Positions 1-12,838 of a stretch of DNA of 64,000 bases are shown piece by piece. The stretch lies in the NCBI GenBank assembly GCA_013407085.1, contig JACCGJ010003320.1, forward strand, positions 29,553-93,552. The letters run 5' to 3'. Source of the DNA: Atriophallophorus winterbourni. Taxonomy: Eukaryota; Platyhelminthes; Trematoda; Plagiorchiida; Microphallidae. Under the pieces are notes generated by a model. That model was not told the DNA's origin. It searched no databases and saw only the letters and a list, made by a program, of their open reading frames with translations. Position 1 is the first letter of the stretch; each line of letters opens with the position of its first letter. A program made the position numbers and the translations under genes.

Positions 1-194
1 TCTTACTGCTCCATCGCTATGCGAATTTCTCAAAATAAACACTTCTATGGACAATATATTTTGCCACGGTATTCCTGGTTATTGAACCAGTTGTAAGTAT
101 TTTGTACATTAGCACACGTATAGAACTGTTCACAATGTCCGAAATACATGGTATTATTAAGTGTCGGGTTACTTAGTGTCTATGTAAGTTACAT

Positions 195-312
195 CTATTT
201 CTACTCCCCCCATCATATCTGTCTAGGCCTTGGCAACCTGACAGTATCTTAGCCCACGTGCAGTCTCCGACTGTGCGGCACTTTGCCTGGATCAGGCTTG
301 TGCTTTCATACA
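195..312 (+). repeat. SINE-like dispersed repeat, partial copy
   Basis: This is the 3' half of a unit of about 230 bp that recurs through the first 33 kb of the window (11325, 12590, 18943, 20085, 23855, 24962, 25655, 26605 and 32265). Shared landmarks are CATATCTGTCTAGGCCT, CAACCTGACAGTATCTTAGC and CTTTCATAC near the end. No clear tRNA-type A and B boxes were found, so SINE is only a working label. Confidence 0.75.
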
Positions 313-1479
313 TACATTACATACTTCAAAACTCGGGACTATTATTATATGTACCTTTACTTATTGTATCTATTTAGGCTTATCTTACCCGCTTTTTGTT
401 TAAACATAGTTATCCTTATTGTTTTAATTCAGGTTTCTATCGTAGACAAATGTCTCTCTAACAAAAATTTCGAAACATCTAAAAAAATTATTTTTCTGAT
501 TTTCTATTTATAACGCTGCTGTAGTATCAGGTTACATAGGGTCTATGCATGTCTCGTCATAGGTTGGGACTTGCATCACATTTGTCTATTTGTCACATTG
601 CCTTCAATGACATTTTTTATACACCATTATGTATATATCTGTCTTTAATTTCATATGAGGCTTATAAATGTCACATTTTTATCCAAACTTACAAAACAAT
701 AAAATCTACCAAAAAAATAAAAAAGTAAAAATCCTGAAAATCATTATGTTTTTATTGTACATTCTTATTTTTTTAATGATGAACTATTTTACTTTGATGA
801 CCTCTCACCATGATGGTGGAGAGAATATCTTTCATTATATTCCAGTGTCTTCGAATACCGAACCATCACTGAAACTGGCTCGAAATATATCCGCCCGAGA
901 TTTGTTCCATTTGCGATTCACTATCCTGCAGTTTACGAAAACCCGGCTGGTGAACTTATTTTGGTTCGATTAGTCGACAATTCTTCAAGAGTATTGAAGG
1001 ACAGCACCCTACTGCCTACTCCCTGCTATTAGCCACACCCTCTCTCATCCCCCACAATTTCTTAGATTTTCTTATGCGGATGAATTTATATTCCCTTTTC
1101 CATCTTCTCAACCAATCTTTCCGTGAAACGAACATGAATTGATGCATATATAATTTACTTGTCAATATTTTATGACAATTTATTACAATTCACTCCACTT
1201 GTTCCATAATTAACTTCCATTTCTGTTCTCCATGTTTTCCCATCCTTGCAATCCGTAAATCCTGACAAAGTCTAAATGAAACCCTATTGTGATTAGACAT
1301 TAGAATTTTTTCTCACTTACTGTATATTCGTTCCCATTATTGAAAGGAAAAAAATGTTTAAAAATCCCGCTCACTTCGGTCGTTTGCACCGTTATATTTT
1401 TTTTGCTGTTCCAATTTTGATAAACTGATCATGTATTAATGCTTCGGATGTCCAAGAATATATATTAATATTATTAATT
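313..1479. other. No recognisable gene
   Basis: AT-rich sequence with short open frames only. The longest (668-973, +) has one hydrophobic segment but no familiar motif or gene context. I see no splice-linked exon pattern and treat the stretch as intergenic. Confidence 0.5.
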
Positions 1480-2300
1480 TTTTTTGCTGCAAAATGCAAT
1501 CATAAGCATTGCTGATTCGCCACTTATTTCATATCGTCAGCAAACACAACCATCATACTATCATTTGGTATTGGCAAATCGTTCATATACATTAGGAACA
1601 GTATTAATCCAAGCACTGATCCTTGTGGAAAACCGCTAGTAACATCGATTTTCGTCGATGATAGGCCGTCCACACAAACTCTGATGTGTCTGTTGCCGAT
1701 GTAATCACGCATCAATTCATATAGTCTTCCAACAGTACCATGTTCCTTTAGCTTGTTCAGGAGTAAATTATGATCAATAACGTGAAAAGCTTTAGAAATG
1801 TCTATGTAGCACGCATGAATACAGACCCTGCATCTACAACCCTCGTCCATCGTATGAGCTTGTCAACAAATTTGTTAGACAAAAGCGATTTATGTGAAAA
1901 TCGTATTGGGCAACTGTCAAAACTCCGTTCGTTTCCAGATGTTGCACTGTTTTTGTGGTTAATACTCGCTCAGATACTTTTGATACCGAATACTGAAATG
2001 TCACCGGCCTATAATATTTGAATTCCGAACTGCGACCTCCATTGTACATGGGTATTAATTGTCCAAGTTTCCAGTCTTTTGGTACCACATCAGCTTGAAG
2101 AAAATTAATAAACAAGCAGGATAGAGGTTCAGATAGCTGCGCATGAGAGGTATTGAGCAGCTTTGGAGCTATCTCGTTTGGTCCTGTATATTTCTTTACG
2201 TTTAATTTTCCTAAGTGCTGCGCTACCAATAACAGAGTAATCAAAAATTCACTCAAGGTCGGTCGGTCAAGTCGAATCATTGGTTCCTGATCATGCTTTG
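1480..2300 (-). pseudogene. CR1-type LINE reverse transcriptase fragment
   Basis: Read on the minus strand, this is an internal piece of a CR1-clade reverse transcriptase. In order it shows the linker before RT (TGPNEIAPKLL), the YRPVT motif, the ACYIDISKAF motif, a PQGSVLG motif and the catalytic FADDMK. It is split over at least two frames near 1840, and GVPQGS has become GFPQGS. Both ends are cut: no endonuclease lies upstream and no thumb or C-terminus follows FADD. The same family appears at 43598-44934. It lies head-to-head with the plus-strand CR1 that follows. Non-functional. Confidence 0.85.
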
Positions 2301-2384
2301 TGGATTTCGGCGCAGAAACTCAGGCATAAAATTTTGCTAACACGTCAGCAGTCTGATCACTCTGAATCACGGTTCACTCTGAAA

Positions 2385-3007
2385 GGGATCTTGAAAACAT
2401 CTTACTATCCGCTTTTCTCCTGCGTAAGGAGCGTTCAGAGACCACTGCAAGGATCTTTGCTGATGTGCCCTGGTGGAAAAAGGCCCGAGAGGACCAGCAA
2501 CAAAACCAAACGAAACAGAGGGATGATCGAAGTATAATCCTTTTGGGAGTTCCAGAAGCTGATGAAGCAAGTGATAAAGCGGTGCAGCGCAAACACAATC
2601 AGTTACAATGGAGATTCCTCAGTGATATGCTTGGTTTGCATGATGTAGCTGTGACGGACACGTTCCGCATTCCCAAATCTACGAATTATAAGGGCATCGG
2701 TCCTAAGCCCCTTAAAATAACGTTCTTGCGTAATGATATGTTGAACACGGTCAAAACTCGTTGGGAAAATGGCCGCAGAATAATCCCGCGAGAAATTAGA
2801 CTAGGTGCATCGAAACACCATATTGGAAAGATAGATGCACCACTAAGTTCAATAGAAACACTACCAAGTCAATCAGTTGTTGACGTGTCAGAAACAATTT
2901 CAGCCGATACGATAGATCACTGTGTTCCAACAGTACAACCCCAAAACGATCAAGCATCCCTGCAAGCAAAAAACCTTCAGTTGCCGACTCTGGAGGAGTC
3001 GGCCTAA
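2385..3007 (+). pseudogene. CR1 LINE ORF1 (gag-like), C-terminal part
   Basis: This is the C-terminal half of an ORF1 nucleic-acid-binding protein. The segment FADVPWWKKARE is followed by RSIILLGVPE, which looks like the first strand of the RRM-like fold found in LINE ORF1 proteins. Then come VTDTFRIPKS and GPKPLKITFLRND, and the frame stops at TAA 3005-3007. The same order of motifs occurs at 47000-47370 and, on minus, at 7511-7786, which supports the assignment. The N-terminal part is missing, and the frame changes near 2465. ORF2 starts 62 bp downstream, the usual ORF1-ORF2 order. Confidence 0.8.
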
Positions 3008-3069
3008 CATATATTCTGCACTCCACTAGCCTTCTTCCCCACACCCCATCCTTGTTGAGAAAAACAACT

Positions 3070-5850
3070 ATGAAATGCATCTACACCAACGCACAATGTC
3101 TCGGAAACAAAATCGGTGAACTGCGTGCAGTTTTTTTTGAGATGTTCACCAGACATCATCGCCGTAACGGAAACGTGGCTGCAGACTCAGCAAACAAATA
3201 GTGAACTTGAATTACCAGGAATGTCACTTATTCGTCATGACCGTGAAACCAGAGGAGGAGGAGTAGCTTTGTATTATAGCCAAAACCTTCTGTGCCGTGA
3301 GATTACGGATCCAGACATCGTGTTACTGGATACACTCTGGTGCTCAATCCGACTAGCTAACGGCGAAGACTGTGTTTTGAGAGTAGTATATCGCCCACCG
3401 TCTGCACAGGAAACTTACAATCTGGCCCTACTGGATAAAATTCGCATGGTTACTTCCAGATACACTTGTGGATTTTTGATTATGGGTGACTTCAATTTAC
3501 CGAATCTGCAGAGCAGCACCATTTACCCAGAACACTCCCTCGAGCGCGCATTCAGTGAGTTGTTTGACGATATTCCTCTTTATAACCACATTACATGTAA
3601 TACCCGATACCGCGGAAACGATTTACCCTCACTCTTAGATCTCGTTCTGACAAGCAATGAACATGACATTGATAACGTTGCTTACGAAAGTCCACTGGGA
3701 CTAAGTGATCACGTCGTCATCCAGTTTGACTATCTGTTTGAAGCTGTAAGAACAAATGATGCCCGTAAAAGAGTTAGGCGGATCAACACTATGGCGTTGA
3801 GTGATGCTCTGAAAAACACGTTTAACTGCCAACCGGAAACCAGCAACGTACATGAGTTTTGGATATGGCTAATATCTAATCTCAAAAGCTCAATCGAAGT
3901 GAGCTCCGAATTTGTCCTCAGGAACTCAAGAAAAAACTTTGAATTTAAATTAAGAAGCCGAACTCGTAAGTGGTTAACGGTACGCAACATTGCTTGGCGA
4001 CACCATCGGCAAAACCCATCATCCGAGACCTGGGAAACATTCCGTTTACTGCGGAACAAAGTAAACAAATTTGTCATCCAAGACAAGTTGTGCTTCCAAG
4101 AAGTGATATCAAGCATGATGGAGCGAAACCCCAAAATACTATATCGTATGGTTAACGATCAAGCTAAGGTGAAACCTGGAGTAGCGTCCGTGAACACATC
4201 AGCTGGACCAACAACAACTGCAGCAGAAACTGCTGATGCTTTAGCCACGTTTTATTCATCGGTATTCAACCCGATACAACATGCAATAAACAGCCCAAAT
4301 CCAACACTCTCAAACACGGTCGCCCTAAGTGAAATAAGTGTCACTGAGAAACGTGTCCTCCAAGGTTTATTTAATCTTAAAACCGGAAAGTCTCCTGGGG
4401 CCGACGGAATAACACCGAAAATATTGAAGCAATTTGCGAGTTTGGTATACAAACCACTCACTTATCTGTTCGAGCAAACACTGGCAAGTGGAGTGATTCC
4501 TACAGATTGGAAACGAGGAATAATTTCTCCAATTTACAAAGGTGGAAATCGCTCCGATGTTTCCAATTACCGACCCGTTACTCTGTTACCAGTTATTTCA
4601 AAATTACTTAAGCGACTCATTGTTGACGATCTAATGAAACACTTCGAGAATAATCAGTTGCTTTCGAGGAACCAGCATGGATTCAGACGAAATTATTCCT
4701 GTTTGTGAATTTACTGGTAACGCTAGATGATTGGACAAATCGGTAGATAAACGACAAGCAATACACGCGTGCTACTTGGATATTTCAAAAGCATTCGATC
4801 GTGTTGACCATTCCCTACTACTGCAGAAGCTTGAAAGGCTTGGTATCACTGAAAAGTTGCTGAATTGGCTAAATGACTACCTAACAAATCGCACTAACCA
4901 GGTACGTGTTGATGGTGCATTATCCAAACCAATTGCAGCAACTAGCGGAGTTCCCCAAGGCTCAGTCCTTGGTCCGATCCTCTTTCTTGTTTATGTCAAT
5001 GAAATACCGGAAATTGTTCGATGTAACATTTCGTTATTTGCGGACGACATAAAGATTTGGCGCAGCATTCGTAGTCCGTAAGACTGTCTGCTATTACAAA
5101 AGGATCTTGATACGCTTCACAGCTGGTCGTTGGAGAACAAACTGCCGTTTAACTTCACCAAATGCAGGATAAGAATGGGGGAAATCGAGTAGAGTTCACA
5201 TCACATTAGTTAGAATGTCCTTGAACATAAATGCAGTGAAGAAAGAAATTAGATTTGGGGTTGTCTGGCTATGCTCCAGTTTAGAAACATCACTTCAAAC
5301 TAACATGCCTTTAAAAGCAACACGTGTTTCTAAATCTACTCAAACGTGTATGTGGTAAATTTGCGCTCAAGATATCCCAAAGATCATGACAGAATTACTT
5401 GAAGGCCAAGTCATGGATTACGGTGTGCAGTCATGGTCTCCGTGGCTCAAGAGGGATCTATCACCGCTCAACGAAACTAGTTTTCAGCATCCGAAACAAA
5501 CCATATAAAGAAAGGATAGCTCAACTGAATCTGTTTGATTTCCCTATCGACGAATCAGAGGAGACCTTATCTTACTTTACAAAACATTCCATACCCCGAA
5601 CCATCCCTTACAGGATTTATTCACGCGAAGGGATACGAGGAATTATCGGACCCATGAATATGTGCTGGTCGTACCCCATTCCCGTCTGAACTGTAGAAGG
5701 TATTTTTACTCTGTCCGTGTATGTTTTACTTGGAACAGTTTACCTTCAACCGTTGCTCACGCCACTAACTTGCATGACTTTAAAACGAAATTAGACGAAT
5801 TTTTATTGTATTATTCGTTTCCAGAACACTTACATACTGTTTAATCTATG
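3070..5850 (+). pseudogene. CR1 LINE ORF2: endonuclease plus reverse transcriptase, frame-broken
   Basis: This ORF2 encodes an APE-type endonuclease followed by a reverse transcriptase. The natural start is ATG 3070 (MKCIYTNAQCLGNKIGELRA). A frameshift in a run of eight T at about 3131-3138 leads into SPDIIAVTETWL. The endonuclease continues with GDFNLPNL and GLSDHV. The linker has RSRTRKWL and SPGADGITPK. RT motifs are NYRPVTLLP, QHGFRR, ACYLDISKAFDRVDH, SGVPQGSVLGP and FADDIKIW. Breaks: two frame changes between 4700 and 4740, and stop TAA at 5079-5081. Frames are scrambled at 5160-5400, and the C-terminus FYSVRVCFTWNSLP lies at 5700-5760. The 530-codon open stretch 3140-4708 is one of the longest uninterrupted frames in the window. 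Dead copy, but it covers the whole ORF2. Confidence 0.9.
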
Positions 5851-5955
5851 TTCTTATATTGTTTATACACCTAAATTTCAATGTTTACCATCCTATGGTT
5901 GTTGTTAAGCTTGTTGCTTTTAAGACCATTAAATAACCTTGAATTACCTTGAATC
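5851..5955 (+). other. CR1 3' end with short terminal repeat
   Basis: After the ORF2 C-terminus comes the family's 3' signature, CCTATGGTTGTTGTTAAGC, then TTAAGACCATTAAATAACC and the reiterated octamer-like tail CTTGAATTACCTTGAAT. Similar tails end the CR1 copies at 50275, 50655, 43598 (minus), 60227 (minus) and 63260. CR1 elements characteristically end in short direct repeats instead of poly(A). Confidence 0.75.
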
Positions 5956-5969
5956 AATGGATTCAATGA

Positions 5970-7240
5970 AACCGGACGAAGTGTTTGGGCAAAGATTACT
6001 TGTTTAAAATTCGTTTTAACGTTTACGAATGCTTCGGATTATGGTGCATCTGAGACATCGATTGCGATTGAAAAATTTGTTTATCATCTCGAATTAAGCT
6101 GATAACTTTGTTTATTTGTAAATTGTGCCTAAAAATTAGCTGTTTTGTTAGCCTTGGCAACTCCCATGCTATTGTCCTTTGTTTCATCTACTCTCAAGTC
6201 CTGCTTCGTAGTATAAATTGATTACGTTGAGATGTTTTCTTCAAAACGAACAGTGAATGTTATTCCAATATAAATTTTAGGTGCTGTAAGTGAGAGTGCC
6301 AATGACTATCCGGATCGGAGTAATCTAGTTATGCGAAACTAGCGCTTTGTAACTCGGCGCACTGAGCACGGTTTTTCACCCTTTTGATGCATTTCGTTCC
6401 GTCACTGTTGTGCCTCGAATTCTAGGACAACGTGATCGGTTCGTCCGATTAACGGTTAATAAAAACGATATACTCTACAGCAATGGGATCTGATGTGAGT
6501 ATTAGATTCAATGTAGATGGCCGGTCTGATACCCTCATTCGAGTAAATCTAAAAACGTGGTTATAAAGAGGTGTGTAATCAAGACAGTTTGAAGTTCATA
6601 TTGAAGTGTCTCTGATGTACGATCATCCAGGCTATAATGTTTGGGGAAGTTAAAATCCCCTATTATCAATATTCGAGTATCGTACCGCGTTGTTACATAA
6701 CCCAAAGCTTTATTCATTTTATTGTTCAGGTCGACAGTTGCTGTTAGAGAACGTTACATCACTCCAATAATGTCTCCTGAAGTAAAAGAAAAAGAGCACG
6801 AAAGGGTGTCAGTTATATCAAGGGTCTGGTAGGTCATAGTTCTACAAATAAACGATTGCTTGAAGTAGAGCGCTGCTCCTCCGCCATCACCTGAACAATC
6901 ACGCCGGAATAGAGTTATGCAGAGCAAAGAGAGTTCATTTTCAGACAATGAGCCATGGAACAACGTTTCGGTTATTGCAACTATATCTGGCGCCGTTTAA
7001 CTACAAATGCACAAATGCAAATGTATAGATGCACTTAATTGTATTTTTTCGTGAGTAATGACGATGTGTAAACTGAAGTTATTTGTCTGATTTCTCTGGA
7101 GTCAGACTTAACATGTAGTGATGAATCATGTGGTACGTGATAAGTCTTTAAACGGTGTGATGCCAGATACTTCTGAATAGTCACTGCATGGGATGATAAA
7201 GCATGTGAGCTTATATTGTTCACCGTCCGCCAGAATTGAC
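5970..7240 (-). pseudogene. CR1-A ORF2 endonuclease region and linker, degenerate
   Basis: On the minus strand, 6963-6540 encodes an APE-type endonuclease. It contains a GGGAALYF stretch (compare GGGVALYY at 3261-3285) and ILIIGDFNFPK, the conserved GDFN motif. Further along is GRTDHVVLEFE near 6430, the SDH-type motif, in another frame. Traces of the linker (ILRSRT, then NKVISLIRDDKQ) run to about 5970. Stops and shifts are frequent. The element is cut off before the reverse transcriptase. The part above 6679 is duplicated at 14299 onward. Confidence 0.75.
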
Positions 7241-7499
7241 AATTATGCTTCGGTGTGAATGGCTCTGTCCGACTCGATATGAGCGGGACCCACGACGTTT
7301 TGGGATTGATTGATTAATTCCATTTGAATAGAAACGCTGCTTTCCGCTGTCGCCAGTGGGTGGAGTGTTTGACTTATGACATTGGATTTTGGTGGACTTA
7401 GTCTCAGATACTTGGGTAATGTTTATTTTTATTTTTTCTATTCCGACCTTACTATTTCGTCCCTGGCGCTGATCAATAACGTAATCGCTAGGGGTTTCG

Positions 7500-9115
7500 G
7501 TTCATCCCCTTTATATTTTAGCTAAAAAGGAACTCGAAAAGCGTCCTATTAAAAATATCAAGAGAAAACGCAATGTAGCGCCATTGATTGACTTCGTGCT
7601 CTGCGGTTTCCTGATCGATGCTCGAGATGTATTTTCTGGTACACCAAGTAGAACTATACCCTTCCTGTCCCACCGTGGTACATCGGGATAAATGCCGCAG
7701 TTCGAATCGAGATCCGCCTTAAGTAGGCATACAATCAACAGTACTTCCTCTATATAAGCCTCGCATTTTAGTCTGATATTTAGCAACCGAGGTTGACCAA
7801 TATGAGCTGAAGTTTAGTGGCGAGTTAGACGAGTCACTTTGTCTGAGATTACATGTTCAATTTGCATTAGGTGACAAAGTCCAGACCATTTCTCGAGGTC
7901 GCGATTCTTTTTGATATCAAACAGGCTTCCTTGGGACTCGCTAACTTTCATTGATATCACAATTAGTGCGTTCGTAATGCGTATCGAAACGTTAGAGTTT
8001 TTAAAATTTAAACAATTTTGAGCTTGACTTTGTGAGTTGAGTTCAGCAGCGTTGGAGTGCACAGCTGAGGTCGACCGTAACAGCAATCCTCTGTAAGAAC
8101 TTCCTACAGCCGTAGACGTTTTAGCTGATTCCAAAACCGGATTAACCCTGTTTTTTGTCACAGCAATATCCTTAGTCTTAGATTACTTCATTAGTTGTTC
8201 CGAACTCGTTGTATTGATAACATGGTTTAAATCAGTGATCACTTGCGTACTCACAAGATGTATCAATATTTCCTCAATACGTCGAAGGCTCAAATCGAAA
8301 CTGGCCATTATATTTTCTATTTTGGATTCAATAGTATCGGCATCGAGCAAGGATTTAGCTCTACAACAAACACACAGCAGGCGCATGGAACCCTTTCATT
8401 CTTTATTTATACTATTGAATCACGGGCTAAAGAACGGTCACAATTACCATGGATTTTATACATACACAGGAAACACGTTATGACTTTACTCGCCACAGGA
8501 CTCACCGGTTGTTCACACGCTTTGTGCGTGACTTCGGAACAATTCTGCGTATCGAGATGCGTCCTATCAGCTGGGCCGGCCGTGACCATTGTTGTGTTCG
8601 GTGTATTCAGGCCCTTGGCACAGAGGTCAAGTTGGTTCCATGCTGCTGTAAGGTGAACAATCCTCGTTGTCACAGCTTGGATATTGTTGTCCCAATGTTG
8701 GATCTCATGATGCGATCACAAATGTTAGTAGCCTGAAGTGGGCTGTTCGGCTGAGTGACGGGCGTTCGATCGACTGGTCGCTGTGGCTGCTTTAGAACTC
8801 GTGATATCGTCATTTATCAAATAATCCACTGTAGCTCGTCAACCACAGAAACATGCATTAAAAGGCGTAGCTCGACCTTTGCAGTGATAGAAAAAACGTA
8901 GGAAAACTACCGTGGGAGAAAGCATGACGCGTGAGCAAATTCAGATATTTAAGTCGAAGCAATAACTTTGCGGTGGATCGGTTGACAAGAACAAAACGAA
9001 TAAGTTTCGATAGTAATGATCGAAAGTATTACAGAATTCTTAGAATGGGATAAATCCGAACTGATTCGCCGAATATATGACCAAAAGTGTCAAAGCAAAA
9101 AATGCAAACGCTATA
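7500..9115 (-). pseudogene. CR1-A ORF1 with PHD-type zinc finger, plus 5' UTR
   Basis: Minus strand. From about 9115 down to 8815 lies the 5' UTR, which matches 45690-45962 of the plus-strand CR1-A. The ORF1 traces follow: a PHD-like C4HC3 finger (ACEQPV, then TCFLCMYKIHGNC, then CVCCRAKS) at about 8560-8340; a region with IESKIEN and SLRRIEEIL at 8386-8183; a middle region 8161-7814; and the RRM-like part with YPDVPRW and GIVLLGVPENT at 7786-7511. The first finger cysteine is replaced by His. Several frameshifts separate the pieces. PHD fingers in CR1 ORF1 proteins are established knowledge. Copy 2 is at 15120-16735. Confidence 0.8.
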
Positions 9116-10859
9116 GAGAATACTATGGTTATACGTGTACATGTTCACCATTAAAAGAAAAGATTTCCATGTAACGGCACTTCATCTTTTTAAAACATTG
9201 GGAGGGCATTTGCCACGTGCACTTATAAATAAACTTCCGTGTTAGCAACAATTATTCATCCGGATCAGATATTATTTCACACCACAACATTAAATTATTA
9301 CTTATCGCATTTATATATTTTCATTTTGAGACAAGAGATTCAAATCACCACATTAATTTATACCAATTTTGCGCGCAAATCAACGTCATTCTTTGTTAAA
9401 ATAAACTCAAGTAATGGCAGCGGCAAGTTTGACTTCAATACCTCGGCGGCCTCCCTCCGCTGCTGGTACAGATGCTCGCATTTCATGTCGCGTTGTGATG
9501 AACAGCAACATTGGTTCCATAATGCTCACTATAAGAAAAGCTTTGGATGCTTCCTTTAACGTGAGTAGTTATGGCGCTACTCTTATTTTCTGTACTGCCG
9601 CGTATAATTGCATTATTAAGCTGTGAAAAGATTTTCACTATAAATTGTATAAGGGAATCACAAGTTCGACTTGTTTGTAATGCATTTTGCTGCTTTACCA
9701 TATTTTATCAAACATGGCACATAACCACTCTAACGAGAAGTGGTCTGTTGCTCATATCCTGATTGCAGTTACTGCAAATATATTTCTCAACCCCCCGTCT
9801 TTTCTCTATAGTCGGTCTCGGAACGTGCACTGCCATTTAGACTGATAATTATAAATTTATCGGAATGCATTTGATCGTTAAATATACGAGTGATGCATCT
9901 TATGTGTGAACACCGTTTGCTTACGATATCCGTGGAAATAACTTCTGCTGTAATGCGAATTGCAATCGTTTGTCAAACAATGTTAAATGTATTCACCTCG
10001 TTAGTTCACTTTGATCTTTTCTTATCAGCGAATGATTTGTAAATGAATGTCATCTTATTAAAGTTATCTTCAATACCATGCTGCATTTTGCACGAAGGTG
10101 AATTTGATTCCTCGCTCTAGAGAATTATCTTTTCTAACGGCAATGTATCTTCTAAAGTATTGGGGATATCTTGGTCTATAGTATAAGTAAATTACTTTAG
10201 CCAAAATGAGCATTCGTCGCGAATTTTTTTCTTTCTCGCCCACCAAGTTCACTAACCTACTAACACATTTATTGGCTCTGGTTGAAAATTTTTTCAGTGA
10301 CCACGCATATAAATAATGCTTGTGATTCTCAAATGTGTTTCAGTCGTTCATGTGAACTCAAAATCTACAAAATTTGTCAAAATATAAGTTACATGTCACA
10401 TGACATGAATCTAGTCTGTTTTGCGTTGAGTCCTCTAATAATTTCGAACAAAGTATTGATTAGATTTAAAACTAATCGCATGCGACGCTAATGCTATGTA
10501 TTCCCGTGCACCACGTCATTGACTAACCATCCGATCGTTCCTCTATACCAGGTTCTGCGAAGAAGGCGCTTAAAGATGTTTTAATTAACCAGCCATAGCA
10601 ACTGAACTAACGAGCATTTCTTTCGTTTCTTTGCCTTGTGCTCTAACACCCATGTGGAGACATCTACCGTACAAATATAAGTGAATCCAGCTCACATTGA
10701 AATGGGGTTGGGCATTTTACACGGATTACTGTGTGACTAACAATCAGTGGCTTGTTTGGGTATATATAATCTCTTGGAGATTTACGATAAAATCAATAGC
10801 CTGAAACGCCCTAGTTTGTTGTTCCCCAACATAATATCTGAGCAACGCCTTACAATCCG
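9116..10859. other. Unrecognised stretch within duplication copy 1
   Basis: No frame here shows a recognisable domain. There are only short overlapping open frames on both strands (for example 9239-9559 +, 10282-10491 +), all repeated exactly in copy 2. Composition is AT-rich. It may be host intergenic DNA caught between two retroelements. Confidence 0.55.
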
Positions 10860-11324
10860 TTGGAGATAATCATTAATTGCTCTGATTTTTCAAGAATGGA
10901 TAGCATGATTCCTGTGCAAATCCTCAATCTTTCACATCCGTGTGTAACTGACTGGGATTCGTGCCGGTCGAGGTTGTATAGATAAAATCTTTACACCGAA
11001 TATTACTCGAGCAACACCACGTGTTTCGTAGACCAACTATTGGGGTATACCTGAACATCCGCATTTAATTAAATCAATAGCAAGTCAACGGGACTGTCTG
11101 CTGATACAAGGGGCGCTCTTGATGTATGTGGGGATTTTTAAATGATTATATTGCCAATGTTGTAAAAGGATATCGGCGTACGGATAGTTAACATCCTCGT
11201 TCAGTATCTCCAACGAGGTGCAGATGGGCTTCCCTTTCTCGCCGTTTTTGAATTCTACATTGACGATGTTACTAGCTTGTCTGGGGTCGCGGGGTTTAAA
11301 TTCTACCGCGTGAGTGGACTACTG

Positions 11325-11560
11325 CACGGACGTGCAATCGTGCAACATTTCTGTGCTGTACGGCTAACATCGTGCTAAATTGATTGGCCAACGGTAGTGA
11401 GCTGCATGCTGAAACACGCTGGAGTCTCACTACCATTTCTATCCCCCCCTCATATCTGTCTAGGCCTGGGCAACCTGACAGTATCTTAGCCCACGTGCAG
11501 TCTCTGACTGTGCGGCACTTTGCCTGGACCAGACTTGTGCTTTCATACCATATCATATAC
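11325..11560 (+). repeat. SINE-like dispersed repeat, near full length
   Basis: The unit starts near TGCACGGACGTGCAATCG and ends with CTTTCATACCAT. It contains an inverted repeat, GGTAGTGAG at about 11392 against CTCACTACC at about 11427, able to form a hairpin of roughly 43 nt. It lies inside the RTE-A reverse transcriptase. Confidence 0.85.
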
Positions 11561-12589
11561 TGATCTAGAGTACGTGGATGGCATCCCACTTCTAGGAGAC
11601 AGACCTCGTACAATCCGGATGGACTTGGCACTTTGAAGCATTAAGGTATGGACGGGAGCCGTTCTTCACCAAATCTAACTGTCTGATATCAATTTAGAAC
11701 TAGTTGATAGCTTCGTTTATCTCGGCATTTGTATCTGTGTCTAAGATGAGATCCCACCGATTATATGCTAAACGGGTCTAGAATTTACTAAGAGTTGTCA
11801 TGTATGGCGACTACCCGATGCTTCACCCCATTATAAAGATCGAGTATACAACCCAGTCGTACGTGCTACACTTTTCTATGGTCGCGAAGCCCGGTCTATT
11901 CATCGGCTTTCTTTGGCACCTTTGCCTGCACAGGGTTGCTTACATCTGGTGGCGGCATCGTGTTCTTAATATGGATGTCTGCAAATGAGTGTTTGTATCA
12001 AGAGAATGTGAGCTGAGAGAAATGCTTATGCGATGTTTGGGGCGTTTAAGAATGGCTCGTTGCCAATTTACCGTACCGCGCATTACTCACAGGACCTGGT
12101 AGAGGCTAGAGCAACAAACAGGTGGCCAATCCATTACTTGGGACGCTAGAATGAAGAAGCTCATCATAGTGCTAATTTAAGTCCTATGTATCTGTTTGCC
12201 TAGGTGAGGCCCAAAAAACGAATCTAATAGTTGTTTGAAAACCTAAGTCAGTGGCGCTAATGTCGATTATTATGTGTGTTAATTTTATCCTATAGCATTG
12301 TATCCTATTTTATGAAAAATCACAAAGTTGCTTGAAGTGAAACCACATGAACGTTATGTTTTTACGTGCATTCGCATATTTCAGTTGCTTGTCTGCCTTT
12401 TCTGCTTCGTATTGTTTACCACCTTGGCTGACTCCAGACCTGTGCTTCATGAAAACATTGAAATTTAGCGTCTCTGATATTTCCCACAAATATCTCTAAA
12501 TCTAACATTTTTATGTGATTATAACAGATCCCACGGCCCTGATCATCCCAAGTTGGAGCAGTAAATATCTGCTTTAGCTTCCTCTTGTG

Positions 12590-12838
12590 CACGGATGTGC
12601 AATCGTGCAGCATTTCTGTGCTGTACGGCTAACATCGTGCTAAATTGATTGGTCAACGGTAGTGAGCTGCATGCTGAAACACGCTTGAGTCTCACTACCA
12701 TTTCTATTTCTATTTCCACCCTAATATTTGTCTAGGCCTTTGCAACCTGACAGTATCTTAGCCCATGTGCAGTCTCTGACTTTGCGGCACTTTGTCTGAA
12801 TCAGGCTTGTGATTTCGTACATATACATACACTACAGG
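12590..12838 (+). repeat. SINE-like dispersed repeat, near full length
   Basis: This is the same unit as 11325-11560, here placed near the 3' end of RTE-A. It includes the GGTAGTGAG / CTCACTACC hairpin and the TCTAGGCCT and CAACCTGACAG landmarks. Its counterpart in copy 2 (20085-20255) has lost its first part by deletion. Confidence 0.85.

Noticed and set aside
668..973. 101-codon frame with a hydrophobic segment
   Set aside because: No homology cue, AT-rich composition makes such frames and hydrophobic runs common, and there is no gene context.
8214..8656. Plus-strand frames of 89 and 137 codons (repeated at 15834-16276)
   Set aside because: They lie antisense to the CR1-A ORF1 with its PHD-like finger, which explains the sequence better.
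11325..11560. tRNA-derived SINE with A and B boxes
   Set aside because: TGGGCTAAGATAC on the minus strand weakly resembles an A box, but no acceptable B box follows at the expected distance.
11296..11631. 111-codon minus-strand frame repeated at 18914-19249
   Set aside because: It runs through the SINE-like repeat and into RTE-A relics. The frame is repeated only because the locus is duplicated, and other copies of the repeat do not keep it open.
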